This document shows, one piece after another, positions 35,546 through 45,047 of a stretch of DNA of 64,000 nucleotides. Made by a program: the position numbers and the translations under genes. Position 1 is the stretch's first letter. Each line of letters starts with the position of its first letter. The notes under the pieces were generated by a model. That model made no database searches. It saw nothing but the letters and a program-made list of their open reading frames with translations, and was not told where the DNA came from. Source of the DNA: an uncultured Paracoccaceae bacterium (GTDB taxonomy: Bacteria > Pseudomonadota > Alphaproteobacteria > Rhodobacterales > Rhodobacteraceae); assembly GCA_947500775.1 (NCBI GenBank), contig CANMTD010000003.1, forward strand, positions 62,001 through 126,000, read 5' to 3'.

Positions 35546-37822
35546 ATGGTCGGTGCGAGTAAAATCCTAACAGTTTCCTACGGAACCTTCTCCTGCACCT
35601 TGGAAGGTTTCGACGATTCCTTTGAAACAATGAAAGCGATCGCAGAGTATTTTCGCGATCTGGCCGCAGATGACAGATATTTCGGTGCAGAACCCCCAAG
35701 CCCGGATGCAGAGATGCTTCAGCGGATTGCCGAACGCGAAATTCATAAACGCGTCGATGCGCAGGTCTCGGACGACCGGATCGTGCTGCGCGCCGATCCG
35801 CAGGAACGGGCACCGCTGCCGCAACCGCCCGTGCACACCGCGGCCCCTGCGCCCGTAGCACAACCAGAGTTTCAACAGCCCGCCCCCATGGCCGCCGCGC
35901 ACCCCGCCGCAGCCCCTGACGGCGATCCCGGCTCTGTCGCCGCGAAACTGGCCCGCATCCGCGCCGTGGTCGGCGCCGCCCGCGCCGCCCCCGCGCCGGT
36001 CCAGACCTTTGAAGAAGATTTCGACGCCACCCCCGCCGCGCCCGAACCGGCCCAGCCCTTTGTGGCCGCAGAGCCTGTCGAGGATGTTGCCGAGGCCGAC
36101 CTGCAAGACACGATTGAGGCCGCACCGGCCCCCGTTGCGGATGACAGCGTCGCGGATGACAGCATCGCGGATGACAGCATCGAAGAAATCGAAGAAGAGG
36201 TCACCGATCACGATGACGCGGATCTGGAGGACGTGCCGGACGCAGACATGTCTTTCGAGCAGGCGGATGACGGCACCCACGAAGAGATCGCCGATATCGC
36301 CGATGATCTGGCCGACGACGTCGAAGACATCGAAGACATGGGCCTTTTGGAAGAGACCGCAGAGGACACTGCCTCTTTCGACGGTGCCGACGACATCTAT
36401 GAGATCGAGGATACATCGATCTCCACGACACCCGCCGCAGTGGCGTTCGACACGGATGATCAGGCGCCGGAACAGGATGACGACGATACGTCGATCCTGA
36501 GTCTGGTCACTCAGGACCTGAACGATGCCGACGCCATTGACGCAGATGACGACGAGCAGACCGATGTTCTGGCCGTGGAAGAAGAGGACGCCGACGACAC
36601 AGGCAGCGTCATTCAGCTTTCCGATCTGGATGAAGCTTCGGAATTCGACATCCCCGATGACCCCTTTGCCGCCGGGAACGACGACGCCGAAGAAGCGCTG
36701 ACAACCGACGCGGTCGACCACGACGATGCCGCCGAAGAAGAAGACGATACAACAATCGCAGCGCTGGGTCTGGATCTGGACGCGATCACCGAACCCGCGG
36801 ACGAAGATGCCGACAGCGATCAGGACACTGCGGAAGAGGACAGCGATCCCACCGCGCGGGGCGGTCGCAAAGCCGGTTCCGACGCCGCCCTGCGGGCCGC
36901 AGCACGGGCACGGGCCCGGGTTCTGATGGTCAAAGGCGCAGAGCTGCAGGACGACGATACCGGCCTGGACAGCGGCGAACTGTCGCCCGAGGGCGAAGCT
37001 GACCTGCAGGCCCATCTGGCCGATGACGACGAAACAGCTGATGTCCCCCCCGCGCCGACCTCGGTGACCCAACTGCGTGCCGGAGCGCTGGAACAGGAAG
37101 AGGCCGCCGTATCGCGCCTGATGGACGAGGCCAACACCAAGCTGGAAGGCCCGGAAAACAAACGCCGCCGGTCGGCCATCGCCCATCTGAAAGCCGCCGT
37201 TGCCGCGACCGTTGCCGAACGCCGCCTGAAACCGCGCGACAAGACCAAGGAAGAAGAGGCCGAAAAAGACCCCTATCGTCAGGATCTGGCGCAGGTCGTC
37301 CGCTCTTCGACCCAGGGCCGCGCCGACGGTGATGAGGCTGGCCAGCGCCCCGAAAAACCGCTGGCCCCGCTGATGCTGGTATCGGAACAGCGTGTCGATA
37401 CATCGCCTTCCGCCGCCCATTCGGATGTGGCTGGGGATCTTTCTTCGGTCCGGCCCCGCCGCGTGACAAAGGGCAATCTTGCCCTGCAGCAGGATGATTT
37501 CCCAGAGCAGGCCGAAGACGATGAAAACCTGTTTGTCGACGCCGAAAGCTTTGCCGAATACGCCGAACAGGTCGGCGCCCGCGAATTGGGCGACATGCTA
37601 GAAGCCGCCGCCGCCTATGCCCACGAAAACGGTGGCGAAACCGTTTCGCGTCCGCAGGTGATGCGCACGGTTCAGGAATTTGTCGGGGAAGAAAGCTTTT
37701 CCCGCGAAGAAGGGCTGCGCGCCTTTGGAACCCTGCTGCGCGAGGGCAAGATCGAAAAGGTAAAACGAGGTCAGTTTACGATTTCGAAAACCTCACGGTT
37801 TAATACGGAAGAGCGCGACTAA
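35546..37822 (+). CDS. Large acidic protein of unknown function
   Basis: 758 aa from the ATG at 35546; an in-frame start at 35477 has no clear ribosome-binding site. Three parts are visible. Residues 1-75 form a conserved-looking domain (TVSYGTFSCTLEGFDDSFET; AIAEYFRDLAADDRYFG). About 90-470 is a low-complexity, Asp/Glu/Ala-rich stretch, very acidic, with short repeats (ADDSVADDSIADDS) and no cysteine. The C-terminal 250 residues include Lys/Arg-rich helices (NKRRRSAIAHLKAAVAATVAE) and a winged-helix-like end (SRPQVMRTVQEFVGEESFS; LLREGKIEKVKRGQFTISK). No membrane segment or signal peptide. I do not recognise a function; similar proteins are sometimes labelled CheA-like without good reason. 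Confidence 0.85.
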   Translation: MVGASKILTVSYGTFSCTLEGFDDSFETMKAIAEYFRDLAADDRYFGAEPPSPDAEMLQRIAEREIHKRVDAQVSDDRIVLRADPQERAPLPQPPVHTAAPAPVAQPEFQQPAPMAAAHPAAAPDGDPGSVAAKLARIRAVVGAARAAPAPVQTFEEDFDATPAAPEPAQPFVAAEPVEDVAEADLQDTIEAAPAPVADDSVADDSIADDSIEEIEEEVTDHDDADLEDVPDADMSFEQADDGTHEEIADIADDLADDVEDIEDMGLLEETAEDTASFDGADDIYEIEDTSISTTPAAVAFDTDDQAPEQDDDDTSILSLVTQDLNDADAIDADDDEQTDVLAVEEEDADDTGSVIQLSDLDEASEFDIPDDPFAAGNDDAEEALTTDAVDHDDAAEEEDDTTIAALGLDLDAITEPADEDADSDQDTAEEDSDPTARGGRKAGSDAALRAAARARARVLMVKGAELQDDDTGLDSGELSPEGEADLQAHLADDDETADVPPAPTSVTQLRAGALEQEEAAVSRLMDEANTKLEGPENKRRRSAIAHLKAAVAATVAERRLKPRDKTKEEEAEKDPYRQDLAQVVRSSTQGRADGDEAGQRPEKPLAPLMLVSEQRVDTSPSAAHSDVAGDLSSVRPRRVTKGNLALQQDDFPEQAEDDENLFVDAESFAEYAEQVGARELGDMLEAAAAYAHENGGETVSRPQVMRTVQEFVGEESFSREEGLRAFGTLLREGKIEKVKRGQFTISKTSRFNTEERD
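36137..36181 (+). repeat. 15-bp tandem repeat inside the acidic protein gene
   Basis: Three copies of GCGGATGACAGC[G/A]TC, the last two identical, encode ADDS(V/I) repeats. Copy number may vary between strains. Confidence 0.85.
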
Positions 37823-37859
37823 GCGTGCAGTCGGGCGCCCCCTGACCGCATAACGAGTA

Positions 37860-38120
37860 TCAGGCGGAAGGCGATCCATCGTCTTCCGCCTTGGTCTTTT
37901 CCGCCCCAGCGTCAGGATCGGCCTGACCGACACCGCGAAACACGTATTTCAGCGGGAACGCCCAGAGCACACCCAACGCGATATAAACCAGCAGTTCGAT
38001 CAGAAAATGCGGGCGGCCCAGCCAGTTCATGATGGTCACCGCCACCACGATATAGGCCGGCAGACCAATCAGCAGAATGATCAGCGACCAGCGGCGGCGG
38101 GCTTTGTACGACAGCGCCAT
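37860..38120 (-). CDS. DUF2842 small membrane protein
   Basis: 86 aa with two hydrophobic helices (WSLIILLIGLPAYIVVAVTI and LIELLVYIALGVLWAFPL) between a basic start (LSYKARRRW) and an acidic tail (DAGAEKTKAEDDGSPS). The pattern LIGLPAYI...PLKYVFRGVG is DUF2842. Its ATG overlaps the purA stop (TGATG), so it is translated in tandem with purA. Function unknown. Confidence 0.88.
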   Translation of the reverse strand: MALSYKARRRWSLIILLIGLPAYIVVAVTIMNWLGRPHFLIELLVYIALGVLWAFPLKYVFRGVGQADPDAGAEKTKAEDDGSPSA

Positions 38121-39412
38121 CAGTCGGCGAACGGATCGGTGACAAGGATGGTGTCATCGCGTTCGGGCGAGGTCGACAGCATCGCCACCGGGCATTGGAT
38201 CAGCTCTTCGATCCGGCGCACGTATTTGATCGCATTGGCGGGCAGATCGGCCCAGCTGCGCGCGCCTTCGGTCGATTCCGACCAGCCCGGCACGGTTTCA
38301 TAGACCGGGGTGCAGCGCGCCTGACGGTCGGCCGCCGTGGGCAGGTAATCCAGCCGTTCGCCGTCCAGCTCATAGGCGACACAGATTTTCAGCTCGTCGA
38401 ACCCGTCCAGCACATCCAGCTTGGTCAGCGAAATGCCGTTGACGCCCGAGGTGGCGCAGGTCTGGCGCACCAGAACCGCATCGAACCAGCCACAGCGGCG
38501 TTTGCGCCCGGTGGTGGTGCCAAACTCATGGCCCCGTTCGCCAAGGCGCTGACCGTCGGCGTCGTCCAGCTCGGTCGGGAACGGGCCTTCGCCGACGCGG
38601 GTGGTATAGGCTTTGACGATGCCCAGCACGAAATCGATGCTGCCCGGCCCGATGCCGGTGCCGGTGGCCGCCTGCCCCGCAATCACGTTGGACGAGGTCA
38701 CGAAGGGGTAAGTGCCGAAATCGATGTCCAGCAGCGCGCCCTGCGCCCCTTCGAACAGGATGCGTTTGCCCGCCTTGCGCTTTTCGTTCAGCACCTTCCA
38801 GACCGGGGCCGCATAGGGCAGGATCTTGGGCGCGACCTCTTTCAATGATGCCAGCAGGGCATCGCGGTCGATCGGTTCCAGCCCCAGACCGTTGCGCAGC
38901 GCGTTGTGGTGGATCAGCGCGCGGTCGACGCGCAGTTCCAGCGTCGCCTCGTCGGCCAGATCGGCCACGCGGACCGACCGGCGGCCCACCTTGTCTTCAT
39001 AGGCGGGGCCGATGCCGCGCCCGGTGGTGCCGATCTTGGCGACCGAATTCTGATTTTCGCGGGCGCGGTCCAGTTCGCCGTGGATGGGCAGGATCAGCGG
39101 GGTGTTTTCGGCGATCATCAGCGTTTCGGGCGTGATGGTCACGCCCTGGGCGCGGATCGTTTCAATCTCGTTCAGCAGGTGCCAGGGATCCAGCACCACG
39201 CCGTTGCCGATCACCGAAAGCTTGCCACCGCGCACCACGCCCGAGGGAAGCGCGTGCAGTTTGAAAACCTCGCCATCAATGACCAGCGTATGGCCGGCAT
39301 TGTGACCGCCCTGAAACCGCGCGATCACATCGGCGCGTTCCGACAGCCAGTCCACAATCTTGCCTTTTCCTTCGTCGCCCCACTGGGCCCCGACGACAAC
39401 CACATTGGCCAT
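38120..39412 (-). CDS. purA: Adenylosuccinate synthetase
   Basis: 430 aa. Makes adenylosuccinate from IMP, GTP and aspartate in AMP synthesis. N-terminal phosphate loop [16 protein letters not shown], then [50 protein letters not shown] (quoted in part), GGPGSID-type segment [12 protein letters not shown] and RKRRCGWFD. Start at the ATG at 39412 with AAGGAT upstream; frames beyond it show no homology. The leader holds a terminator-like repeat at 39575-39607. Confidence 0.97.
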   Translation of the reverse strand: MANVVVVGAQWGDEGKGKIVDWLSERADVIARFQGGHNAGHTLVIDGEVFKLHALPSGVVRGGKLSVIGNGVVLDPWHLLNEIETIRAQGVTITPETLMIAENTPLILPIHGELDRARENQNSVAKIGTTGRGIGPAYEDKVGRRSVRVADLADEATLELRVDRALIHHNALRNGLGLEPIDRDALLASLKEVAPKILPYAAPVWKVLNEKRKAGKRILFEGAQGALLDIDFGTYPFVTSSNVIAGQAATGTGIGPGSIDFVLGIVKAYTTRVGEGPFPTELDDADGQRLGERGHEFGTTTGRKRRCGWFDAVLVRQTCATSGVNGISLTKLDVLDGFDELKICVAYELDGERLDYLPTAADRQARCTPVYETVPGWSESTEGARSWADLPANAIKYVRRIEELIQCPVAMLSTSPERDDTILVTDPFAD

Positions 39413-39750
39413 AACTGATCCTTGCGAAATTTGGAAAACCCGCGCCGGTATAGCGGTCGGCGCGATAAGAGCAAACCATAAAGTTGGGGCGCAATGCCGC
39501 GCCAGCCCGAAGGGTGGAGATAAGGGCGCAGGATGAGGGTCTGTCTGCCACGGCCAACCGGACAACTCAGCCCACAAGAAACCGCCGCGCCCGCCCCGTG
39601 GGGGCGGTTTGGGCCTTGCCTGAGCCAAGGCTCACATGTGCAACGTCAACAGCGCAGGTTTGCCCCCATACCAGCGCCTGCCGGGCCCCCACCCCTAGAC
39701 ATTCGCCACCCAAATAAGGCACCACAGAACCAAAGCGGAAGGACAACACG
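39413..39750. other. Divergent intergenic region, purA / DUF6524
   Basis: 338 bp with no gene that I can support. It must carry the promoters of purA (minus) and the DUF6524 gene (plus). Its only clear structure is the hairpin repeat at 39575-39607. The RBS-like AAGGA just before 39751 belongs to the plus gene. Confidence 0.7.
39575..39607 (-). repeat. Terminator-like hairpin repeat in the purA leader (copy 2)
   Basis: 31 of 33 bases match 20068-20100. The same CCGCCCC-CAC-GGGGCGG stem, followed on the minus strand by GCGCGGCGG and TTTC. It points toward purA, 163 bp before its start codon, and no minus-strand gene ends ahead of it in this interval. Confidence 0.75.
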
Positions 39751-40149
39751 ATGACTGCGATCCTGATACGGTGGCTTTTTGCCTTTGGCCTGTTGGCGGC
39801 GACCTTCAATCCGACACAGTGGAATTACGTCCATTGGGCCCGCACGGGATACCCTGACAATCTGCCGCTGGCGGTTCTGTTGGGGCTGGTCCTGCTGGTT
39901 GGTTACATCATCTATCTGCGGGCCACGCTGCGGTCGATCGGGGCGTTCGGCATGTTGCTGGTCGCGGCTTTGGTAGGGGCGCTGATCTGGGTGCTGATCG
40001 ATTGGGGCGTTCTGACCCTGGACAATCCGCACCTGAACCTGTGGCTGGGCCTGTTTGCGCTGTCAATCGTGCTGGGTATCGGGCTGAGCTGGTCGCTGGT
40101 GCGCCGCCGCCTGTCGGGGCAGGCCGATATCGACGATGTCGAAGAGTGA
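39751..40149 (+). CDS. DUF6524-type membrane protein
   Basis: 132 aa, four hydrophobic helices: ILIRWLFAFGLLAATFNPT, LPLAVLLGLVLLVGYIIYL, SIGAFGMLLVAALVGALIWVL (quoted in part) and LNLWLGLFALSIVLGIGLSW. Short acidic C-terminus (DIDDVEE). Resembles DUF6524 of alphaproteobacteria; function unknown. AAGGA precedes the ATG. Convergent with the nitrile hydratase accessory gene, 3 bp apart. Confidence 0.75.
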   Translation: MTAILIRWLFAFGLLAATFNPTQWNYVHWARTGYPDNLPLAVLLGLVLLVGYIIYLRATLRSIGAFGMLLVAALVGALIWVLIDWGVLTLDNPHLNLWLGLFALSIVLGIGLSWSLVRRRLSGQADIDDVEE

Positions 40150-40152
40150 CGG

Positions 40153-40476
40153 TCAGACCTGACCCAGTTTGACCGGTGCCCCATGCGGGGTGGTCAGATA
40201 GGCATCCTCCCACGCGGCGCGAATCTGTCCGACCCGGTCGGCGTCGGTGAGGCCCAGTTCGATCAGAAAGGCCTCAAGCGTTTCCAGCCAGGCGGTATAG
40301 TAATCGTCGCCCCCGTCCAGATCGCGGGCCAGCCCGTGGCGGGCCAGCGTCGCGCCGAACCGTTCGGCCCAGTCGCCCCAGACAAAAACGCCTGCCTCGT
40401 TCAGATGCACGGTCAGCGCGAACAACTGGGCGTGCCAGGGTTCGCCGAAGACCGGTTCGGTTTCACCGGGCCGCAT
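40153..40476 (-). CDS. Nitrile hydratase accessory (activator) protein
   Basis: 107 aa. Helps load the metal and modify the cysteines of the alpha subunit. The pattern FGEPWHAQLFALTVHLNEAG, YYTAWLETLEAFLIELGL and AWEDAYLTTPHGAPVKLG is that of nitrile hydratase activators and resembles the N-terminal part of the beta subunit. Its ATG at 40476 overlaps the beta-subunit stop (TGATG). Last gene of the three. Confidence 0.9.
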   Translation of the reverse strand: MRPGETEPVFGEPWHAQLFALTVHLNEAGVFVWGDWAERFGATLARHGLARDLDGGDDYYTAWLETLEAFLIELGLTDADRVGQIRAAWEDAYLTTPHGAPVKLGQV

Positions 40477-41153
40477 CACGCCGGATCCAGATAGGATTGC
40501 CACAGGTCCAGCACCACCTCGTCCCCCGCGCCTTCGGCCTGCCCCCAAAGTTCAAAGGCGGGAAAGGCCACCGCATAAAGCGGCTCGGGCGCCTCGCCCA
40601 GCCCGTGGGCATTGCTGTCAGGCAGGATATGGGTGCCGTGGCAGCGCAGGATCTGCCCCCGCGCGCCCTGAGCATAGGCGGGCAGCCGCGTGTGGCCGCC
40701 ATCGACCATCACGTTGCGCGCCGGGCGCCGTGTGCGCACCGCATCGCCCGGCTGAAACTGTTGTGCCACATCGCTGGGCCGGTCCGCAGGTCCGCCACGT
40801 GCCAGAACCGCGGCGACATTTTCCGCCAGCAGGGTCCGGTCCGCCAATGGGCTGGCACCCTCCGCCTGCCCCGCGCGCAGCTCATCTTCGCTGACCACCC
40901 CCTTGGCCACCAGCAGATCGGCCAGCGCCGCCAGCCATTTTTCGTAATAGCTGAACCGGGCGTAATCCTTGGGCGACAGGCATTCGCGGGCATGGCGCGA
41001 GGTGTCGATGCTCCATTGTCCCAAGGCCCCCGCCGCCAGCGTCACGGCCAGCGCGCGCCCGTGCCAATCGGCGGCGAATTCCGGGATGCCATCGGGTTCG
41101 GGCCGCACCGCGCCATCGCCGAACCGCCCGCCCATGTCATGCGGGCGGGTCAT
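40476..41153 (-). CDS. nthB: Nitrile hydratase subunit beta
   Basis: 225 aa. Starts [14 protein letters not shown] (the family has MNGxHDxGGxxGxG) and has the central helix bundle ([28 protein letters not shown], quoted in part). The C-terminal SH3-like part has [40 protein letters not shown]. Pairs with the alpha subunit to hydrate nitriles to amides. ATGA overlap with nthA. Confidence 0.93.
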   Translation of the reverse strand: MTRPHDMGGRFGDGAVRPEPDGIPEFAADWHGRALAVTLAAGALGQWSIDTSRHARECLSPKDYARFSYYEKWLAALADLLVAKGVVSEDELRAGQAEGASPLADRTLLAENVAAVLARGGPADRPSDVAQQFQPGDAVRTRRPARNVMVDGGHTRLPAYAQGARGQILRCHGTHILPDSNAHGLGEAPEPLYAVAFPAFELWGQAEGAGDEVVLDLWQSYLDPA

Positions 41154-41776
41154 GATCCGGCCTCGGGGCGCGCCGCCACTCCGGTACCGATCATCGAATC
41201 GCGGGTGACGCAGCGCATCAGCGCCTCTTCGTCCCAGCCTTCGGTGCCTGCGGGGCGCATCGGAATCACCAGATAACGGACCTCGGCCGTCGAATCCCAG
41301 ACCCGCACGGCCATGTCCTGCGGCAGGGTCAGCCCGAAATCGGCCAGAACCTTGCGCGGTTCGCGTACCACGCGGGCACGGTAGGCATCGGATTTGTACC
41401 AGCCCGGCGGAATGCCCAGCAACGGCCACGGGTAGCAACTGCATAAGGTGCAGACGACGATGTTGTGCACGGTATCGGTGTTTTCGACGGCAACGATATG
41501 TTCGCCCTGCCGCCCGTACAGCCCCATCTCGGCGATCACCGGGTCCGCATCCGCCAGCAAACGCGCGCGGAACGCGGGATCCGCCCAGGCACGCGCCACC
41601 ACGCGGGCGCCGTTTTGCGGGCCGATCCGGTGCTGATAGGTGTCGATGATCGCATCCAGCGCGGCGGGATCGATCAATCCCTTGCCGGTCAGAATGGTTT
41701 CCAGCGCCCTGACCCGCAGCGCGGGATCGGGGGGCAACAGGCTGTGCGGGTGGTCGTCATGGGCGTCATGTGGCAT
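41150..41776 (-). CDS. nthA: Nitrile hydratase subunit alpha (cobalt-type motif)
   Basis: 208 aa. The metal-binding loop [10 protein letters not shown] (Cys109, Cys112, Cys114) has Thr in the second position, the sequence of cobalt enzymes (iron enzymes have CSLCSC). Other family features: [50 protein letters not shown] (quoted in part). The start is uncertain: ATG 41776 gives the usual His/Asp-rich start ([10 protein letters not shown]), while an ATG at 41803 has a better purine-rich stretch upstream. First gene of the operon; no amidase, regulator or cobalt transporter is adjacent. Confidence 0.93.
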   Translation of the reverse strand: MPHDAHDDHPHSLLPPDPALRVRALETILTGKGLIDPAALDAIIDTYQHRIGPQNGARVVARAWADPAFRARLLADADPVIAEMGLYGRQGEHIVAVENTDTVHNIVVCTLCSCYPWPLLGIPPGWYKSDAYRARVVREPRKVLADFGLTLPQDMAVRVWDSTAEVRYLVIPMRPAGTEGWDEEALMRCVTRDSMIGTGVAARPEAGS

Positions 41777-41888
41777 GCGCCGGATGATGCGCAAACATCC
41801 CATCCCCTGTCCAGCCCAAGATGGTCCCTTGCCCCTGCCGGTTTTCTTGCCTAAATAGCGCCTCACCATACGCCACTCGTAGGAACCC

Positions 41889-42260
41889 ATGGAAAACGTC
41901 ATCCTCATTGTCCACCTGATCCTTGCCCTTTGCCTGATCGGCGTCGTTCTGTTGCAGCGGTCAGAAGGCGGCGGGCTTGGCATGGGCGGCGGTGGAGGCG
42001 GCGGCGGTGGCGTCATGTCGGGCCGCGCGGCGGCAACCGCATTGGGCAAGCTGACGTGGTTCTTCGCGATCGCCTTTATCTGCACCTCGGTCGGGCTGAC
42101 CGTGATCGCGGCCAAAAACTCGGCCGGATCGTCGGTCGTGGACCGTCTGGGCATTCCCGCACCTGCGGCGGATGACGCATCGACAACCCTGCCTGCGGGG
42201 GACGATCTGTTGCCGCCCGGGGCCACCGATGCGCCACTGACACCACCCCGCGCGGATTGA
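41889..42260 (+). CDS. secG: Preprotein translocase subunit SecG
   Basis: 123 aa. The two membrane helices are visible: [20 protein letters not shown] and [19 protein letters not shown], with [13 protein letters not shown] and a nine-Gly run between them, the typical SecG loop. The Pro/Asp-rich C-terminal tail is longer than in E. coli. Assists SecYEG translocation. Start at the ATG at 41889 with TAGGA upstream. It is followed by pyrG 165 bp on. Confidence 0.93.
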   Translation: MENVILIVHLILALCLIGVVLLQRSEGGGLGMGGGGGGGGGVMSGRAAATALGKLTWFFAIAFICTSVGLTVIAAKNSAGSSVVDRLGIPAPAADDASTTLPAGDDLLPPGATDAPLTPPRAD

Positions 42261-42318
42261 TCTAAAACACTAAACATTGGTTCTGGCGGTTTTCTTACCC
42301 CAGCATCTTGCGGTTTGG

Positions 42319-42347
42319 TTGCGGAACGCTTGCGAATCCGTTATACC
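42319..42347 (+). promoter_or_regulatory. Putative sigma-70 promoter of pyrG
   Basis: TTGCGG at 42319-42324, 17-bp spacer, TATACC at 42342-42347, in the secG-pyrG gap, about 70 bp upstream of the pyrG start. The call rests on pattern alone. Confidence 0.5.
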
Positions 42348-42425
42348 TTAAATCCCGTGATGCTGTGGTTTTTCGAAGATGATTCCGGCAGCCAAAACAC
42401 TTAAATCACGGGGGATGCCAGCCAT

Positions 42426-44069
42426 ATGGCGCGGTTCGTTTTTATCACAGGCGGTGTTGTTTCTTCTTTGGGCAAGGGGCTTGCTTCGGCGGCGCTTGGG
42501 TCCTTGTTGCAGGCGCGGGGTTTTTCCGTGCGGTTGCGGAAACTCGACCCCTATCTGAACGTCGACCCGGGCACGATGTCGCCCTTTGAACATGGCGAGG
42601 TTTTCGTCACCGACGACGGGGCCGAGACCGATCTGGACCTTGGCCATTACGAACGATTCACCGGCGTGGCCGCCCGCAATACTGATTCCGTCAGCTCGGG
42701 CCGGATCTATTCCACCGTGCTGGAAAAGGAACGCCGCGGCGATTATCTGGGCAAAACCATTCAGGTGATCCCCCACGTCACCAATGAGATCAAGGATTTC
42801 ATTTCGATCGGCGAAGACGAGGTCGATTTCATGCTGTGCGAAATCGGCGGCACCGTCGGCGATATCGAAGGCCTGCCGTTTTTCGAAGCGATCCGCCAGT
42901 TCAGTCAGGACAAACCGCGCGGCCAGTGCATTTTCATGCACCTGACCCTGCTGCCCTATATCCGCGCCAGCGGCGAGCTGAAAACCAAGCCGACTCAGCA
43001 CAGCGTCAAGGAATTGCGCAGCATCGGCATCGCGCCCGATGTTCTGGTCTGCCGCTCCGAAGGGCCGATTCCGCAGAAAGAACGCGACAAGCTGGCGCTG
43101 TTCTGCAACGTGCGCCCCGACAGCGTGATCGCCGCACAGGATCTGAAATCGATCTACGAGGCGCCGCTGGCCTATCATCGCGAAGGCATGGATCAGGCGG
43201 TGCTGGATGCCTTCGGCATTTCCCCGGCGCCGAAACCCGATCTGGCGCGCTGGAACGACGTCTATGACCGCGTGTTCCACCCCGAGGGCGAGGTGACCAT
43301 CGCCATCGTCGGCAAATATACTCAGTTGGAAGACGCCTATAAATCCATCGCCGAGGCGCTGACCCATGGCGGCATGGCCAACCGGGTCAAGGTCAAGATC
43401 GAATGGGTCGATGCCGAGGTGTTCGATACCGAAGACGCCGCCCCCTATCTGGAAGGGTTCCACGCGATCCTTGTGCCCGGGGGCTTTGGCGAACGCGGCA
43501 CCGAGGGCAAGATCAAGGCCGCGCAATTCGCCCGCGAACGCAAAATCCCCTATCTGGGAATTTGCCTTGGCATGCAGATGGCCGTGATCGAGGCCGCACG
43601 CAATGTCGCCAACCTGAGCGATGCAGGGTCCGAGGAATTCGACCATGAATCCGGTAAAAAGCGTTTTACCCCGGTGGTGTACCACCTGAAGGAATGGATT
43701 CAGGGCAACCACACGGTGCAGCGCAAGGTCGGCGACGACAAGGGCGGCACCATGCGGCTGGGCGCCTATACCGCGCATTTGACCAAAGGCTCGAAAGTGG
43801 CCGAGGTTTACGGCGCCACCACCATCGAAGAACGCCACCGCCACCGCTACGAGGTCGACATCAAATACAAGGACAAGCTGGAGGAACAGGGTCTGATCTT
43901 TTCCGGCATGTCCCCCGATGGCCGCCTGCCCGAGATCGTGGAATGGAAAGATCACCCGTGGTTCATCGGGGTCCAGTTCCACCCCGAGCTGAAATCCAAA
44001 CCCTTCGCCCCGCACCCGCTGTTTGCCGATTTCGTGCGCGCCGCGAAAGACAATTCGCGGCTGGTCTAA
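42426..44069 (+). CDS. pyrG: CTP synthase
   Basis: 547 aa, normal length. Amidates UTP to CTP using glutamine. Synthetase domain: [41 protein letters not shown] (quoted in part), [10 protein letters not shown] and [12 protein letters not shown]. Glutaminase domain: [14 protein letters not shown], the nucleophile cysteine in [11 protein letters not shown], and HPELKSKP near the end. Leads into a small secreted-protein gene 3 bp after its stop. Confidence 0.98.
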   Translation: MARFVFITGGVVSSLGKGLASAALGSLLQARGFSVRLRKLDPYLNVDPGTMSPFEHGEVFVTDDGAETDLDLGHYERFTGVAARNTDSVSSGRIYSTVLEKERRGDYLGKTIQVIPHVTNEIKDFISIGEDEVDFMLCEIGGTVGDIEGLPFFEAIRQFSQDKPRGQCIFMHLTLLPYIRASGELKTKPTQHSVKELRSIGIAPDVLVCRSEGPIPQKERDKLALFCNVRPDSVIAAQDLKSIYEAPLAYHREGMDQAVLDAFGISPAPKPDLARWNDVYDRVFHPEGEVTIAIVGKYTQLEDAYKSIAEALTHGGMANRVKVKIEWVDAEVFDTEDAAPYLEGFHAILVPGGFGERGTEGKIKAAQFARERKIPYLGICLGMQMAVIEAARNVANLSDAGSEEFDHESGKKRFTPVVYHLKEWIQGNHTVQRKVGDDKGGTMRLGAYTAHLTKGSKVAEVYGATTIEERHRHRYEVDIKYKDKLEEQGLIFSGMSPDGRLPEIVEWKDHPWFIGVQFHPELKSKPFAPHPLFADFVRAAKDNSRLV

Positions 44070-44072
44070 TCC

Positions 44073-44765
44073 ATGTGGCGCGCGGCTTTTCTGATATGGG
44101 CCGCGCTTGCCACATCCGGATCTGCGCAAGCGCTTGATCCGGCGGACTATGGCCGGCTGAAACGCGAGCTGGACGGGATCATCACCTTCGAAAGCCTGCC
44201 CCGCCGCGCCGAACCCGGCCTCAGCCTGGACGAAAACCTGTATTTTCCCGGCGCATGGCTGGGCGAACGGTTTCAGGGGCAGGTGATCGGCGCGGGTGAT
44301 CTGGGCCACGATGTCCTGACCTCGTCCCCCCCCAGCCTGCCCCTGTCGGTTCAGCCCGGAGCGCCCGGCCGCAATCAATCGGTCGCGCTCCACGCGGGCT
44401 TTGGATCGAACGCGCTGTTTCCGCTGGGGCCGGATGGGTTCGATGCCATTTCGGGGCGCGGCGAAGGGGCGGTTGCGGTTCTGTTCGATCAGGATCAATA
44501 CGCCATCGGCCTGCGACTGCACGCGCATTACGCGGCCCCCTTGGGCAACGCGCCCGATCCGGGTCAACTGATCGTGACCTTTTATGCGCGCGACGGATCG
44601 GCCATCGACACCCGCACCGAACAACTGGGCCATTCGGTGATGGAACTGGGCTGGCGCCGCCCCGCCAACCGCGCCGATATCGCAGGCATGCTGATCCTGA
44701 ACACCGACGCCGGCGGGATCGCGGTGGACGACATCCTGTTTCAGCGCTCAGCCCCGCTGGGCTAG
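44073..44765 (+). CDS. Secreted protein of unknown function downstream of pyrG
   Basis: 230 aa. Signal peptide about 20 residues (AFLIWAALATSGSAQA). The rest is beta-rich with ITFESLPRRAEPG, GFGSNALFPLGPDGFDAISGRG, LIVTFYARDGSAID and the closing LILNTDAGGIAVDDILFQ; this type of layout resembles PEP-CTERM-like extracellular beta domains but no sorting signal is present. Start 3 bp after pyrG, so probably co-transcribed. Function unknown. Confidence 0.75.
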   Translation: MWRAAFLIWAALATSGSAQALDPADYGRLKRELDGIITFESLPRRAEPGLSLDENLYFPGAWLGERFQGQVIGAGDLGHDVLTSSPPSLPLSVQPGAPGRNQSVALHAGFGSNALFPLGPDGFDAISGRGEGAVAVLFDQDQYAIGLRLHAHYAAPLGNAPDPGQLIVTFYARDGSAIDTRTEQLGHSVMELGWRRPANRADIAGMLILNTDAGGIAVDDILFQRSAPLG

Positions 44766-45047
44766 GTGTGGAACGCCAGATAGCTTTGACCGTCCCGTCA
44801 TCTATCTGGGCCGATGTCGGCTGTGAGCCCCGACGACCGGATGCTGCGGTTTGTTTGAAAGTCCGGTTTCTGAAGCCAGTTTGATCTTGGTGTTCGTCTT
44901 ATCTCTTGACTTGGCTTCCATGGTTTGCAGTTGTTCCCTAAAGCCTTTCAATGAAATGTCATTATAGTGGGAGTTTGCAGACATTTGGCGCGAAGTATCA
45001 GAAACCCGCCCAGAATAAGCACTCAGCGAATTGGAGAGCTGCCAACT
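44766..45047. other. AT-richer gap with no supported gene
   Basis: 282 bp of clearly lower GC than the surroundings. A 60-codon minus-strand frame (44802-44984, starting MSANSHYNDISLKGFREQL) looks moderately protein-like but lacks a ribosome-binding site and homology; I leave it uncalled. May be degraded foreign sequence. Confidence 0.5.

Noticed and set aside
35567-37420. A 617-codon minus-strand open frame antisense to the acidic protein, rich in Val, Ile and Gly
   Set aside because: The sequence is the complement of Asp/Glu codons and shows no domain; the plus-strand frame has a better start and conserved-looking ends.
42348-44633. A 761-codon minus-strand open frame
   Set aside because: Antisense to pyrG, whose catalytic motifs are complete.
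44802-44984. A 60-residue minus-strand peptide starting MSANSHYNDIS
   Set aside because: Protein-like composition but no ribosome-binding site, no recognisable family and no neighbour context; recorded only within the AT-richer gap.
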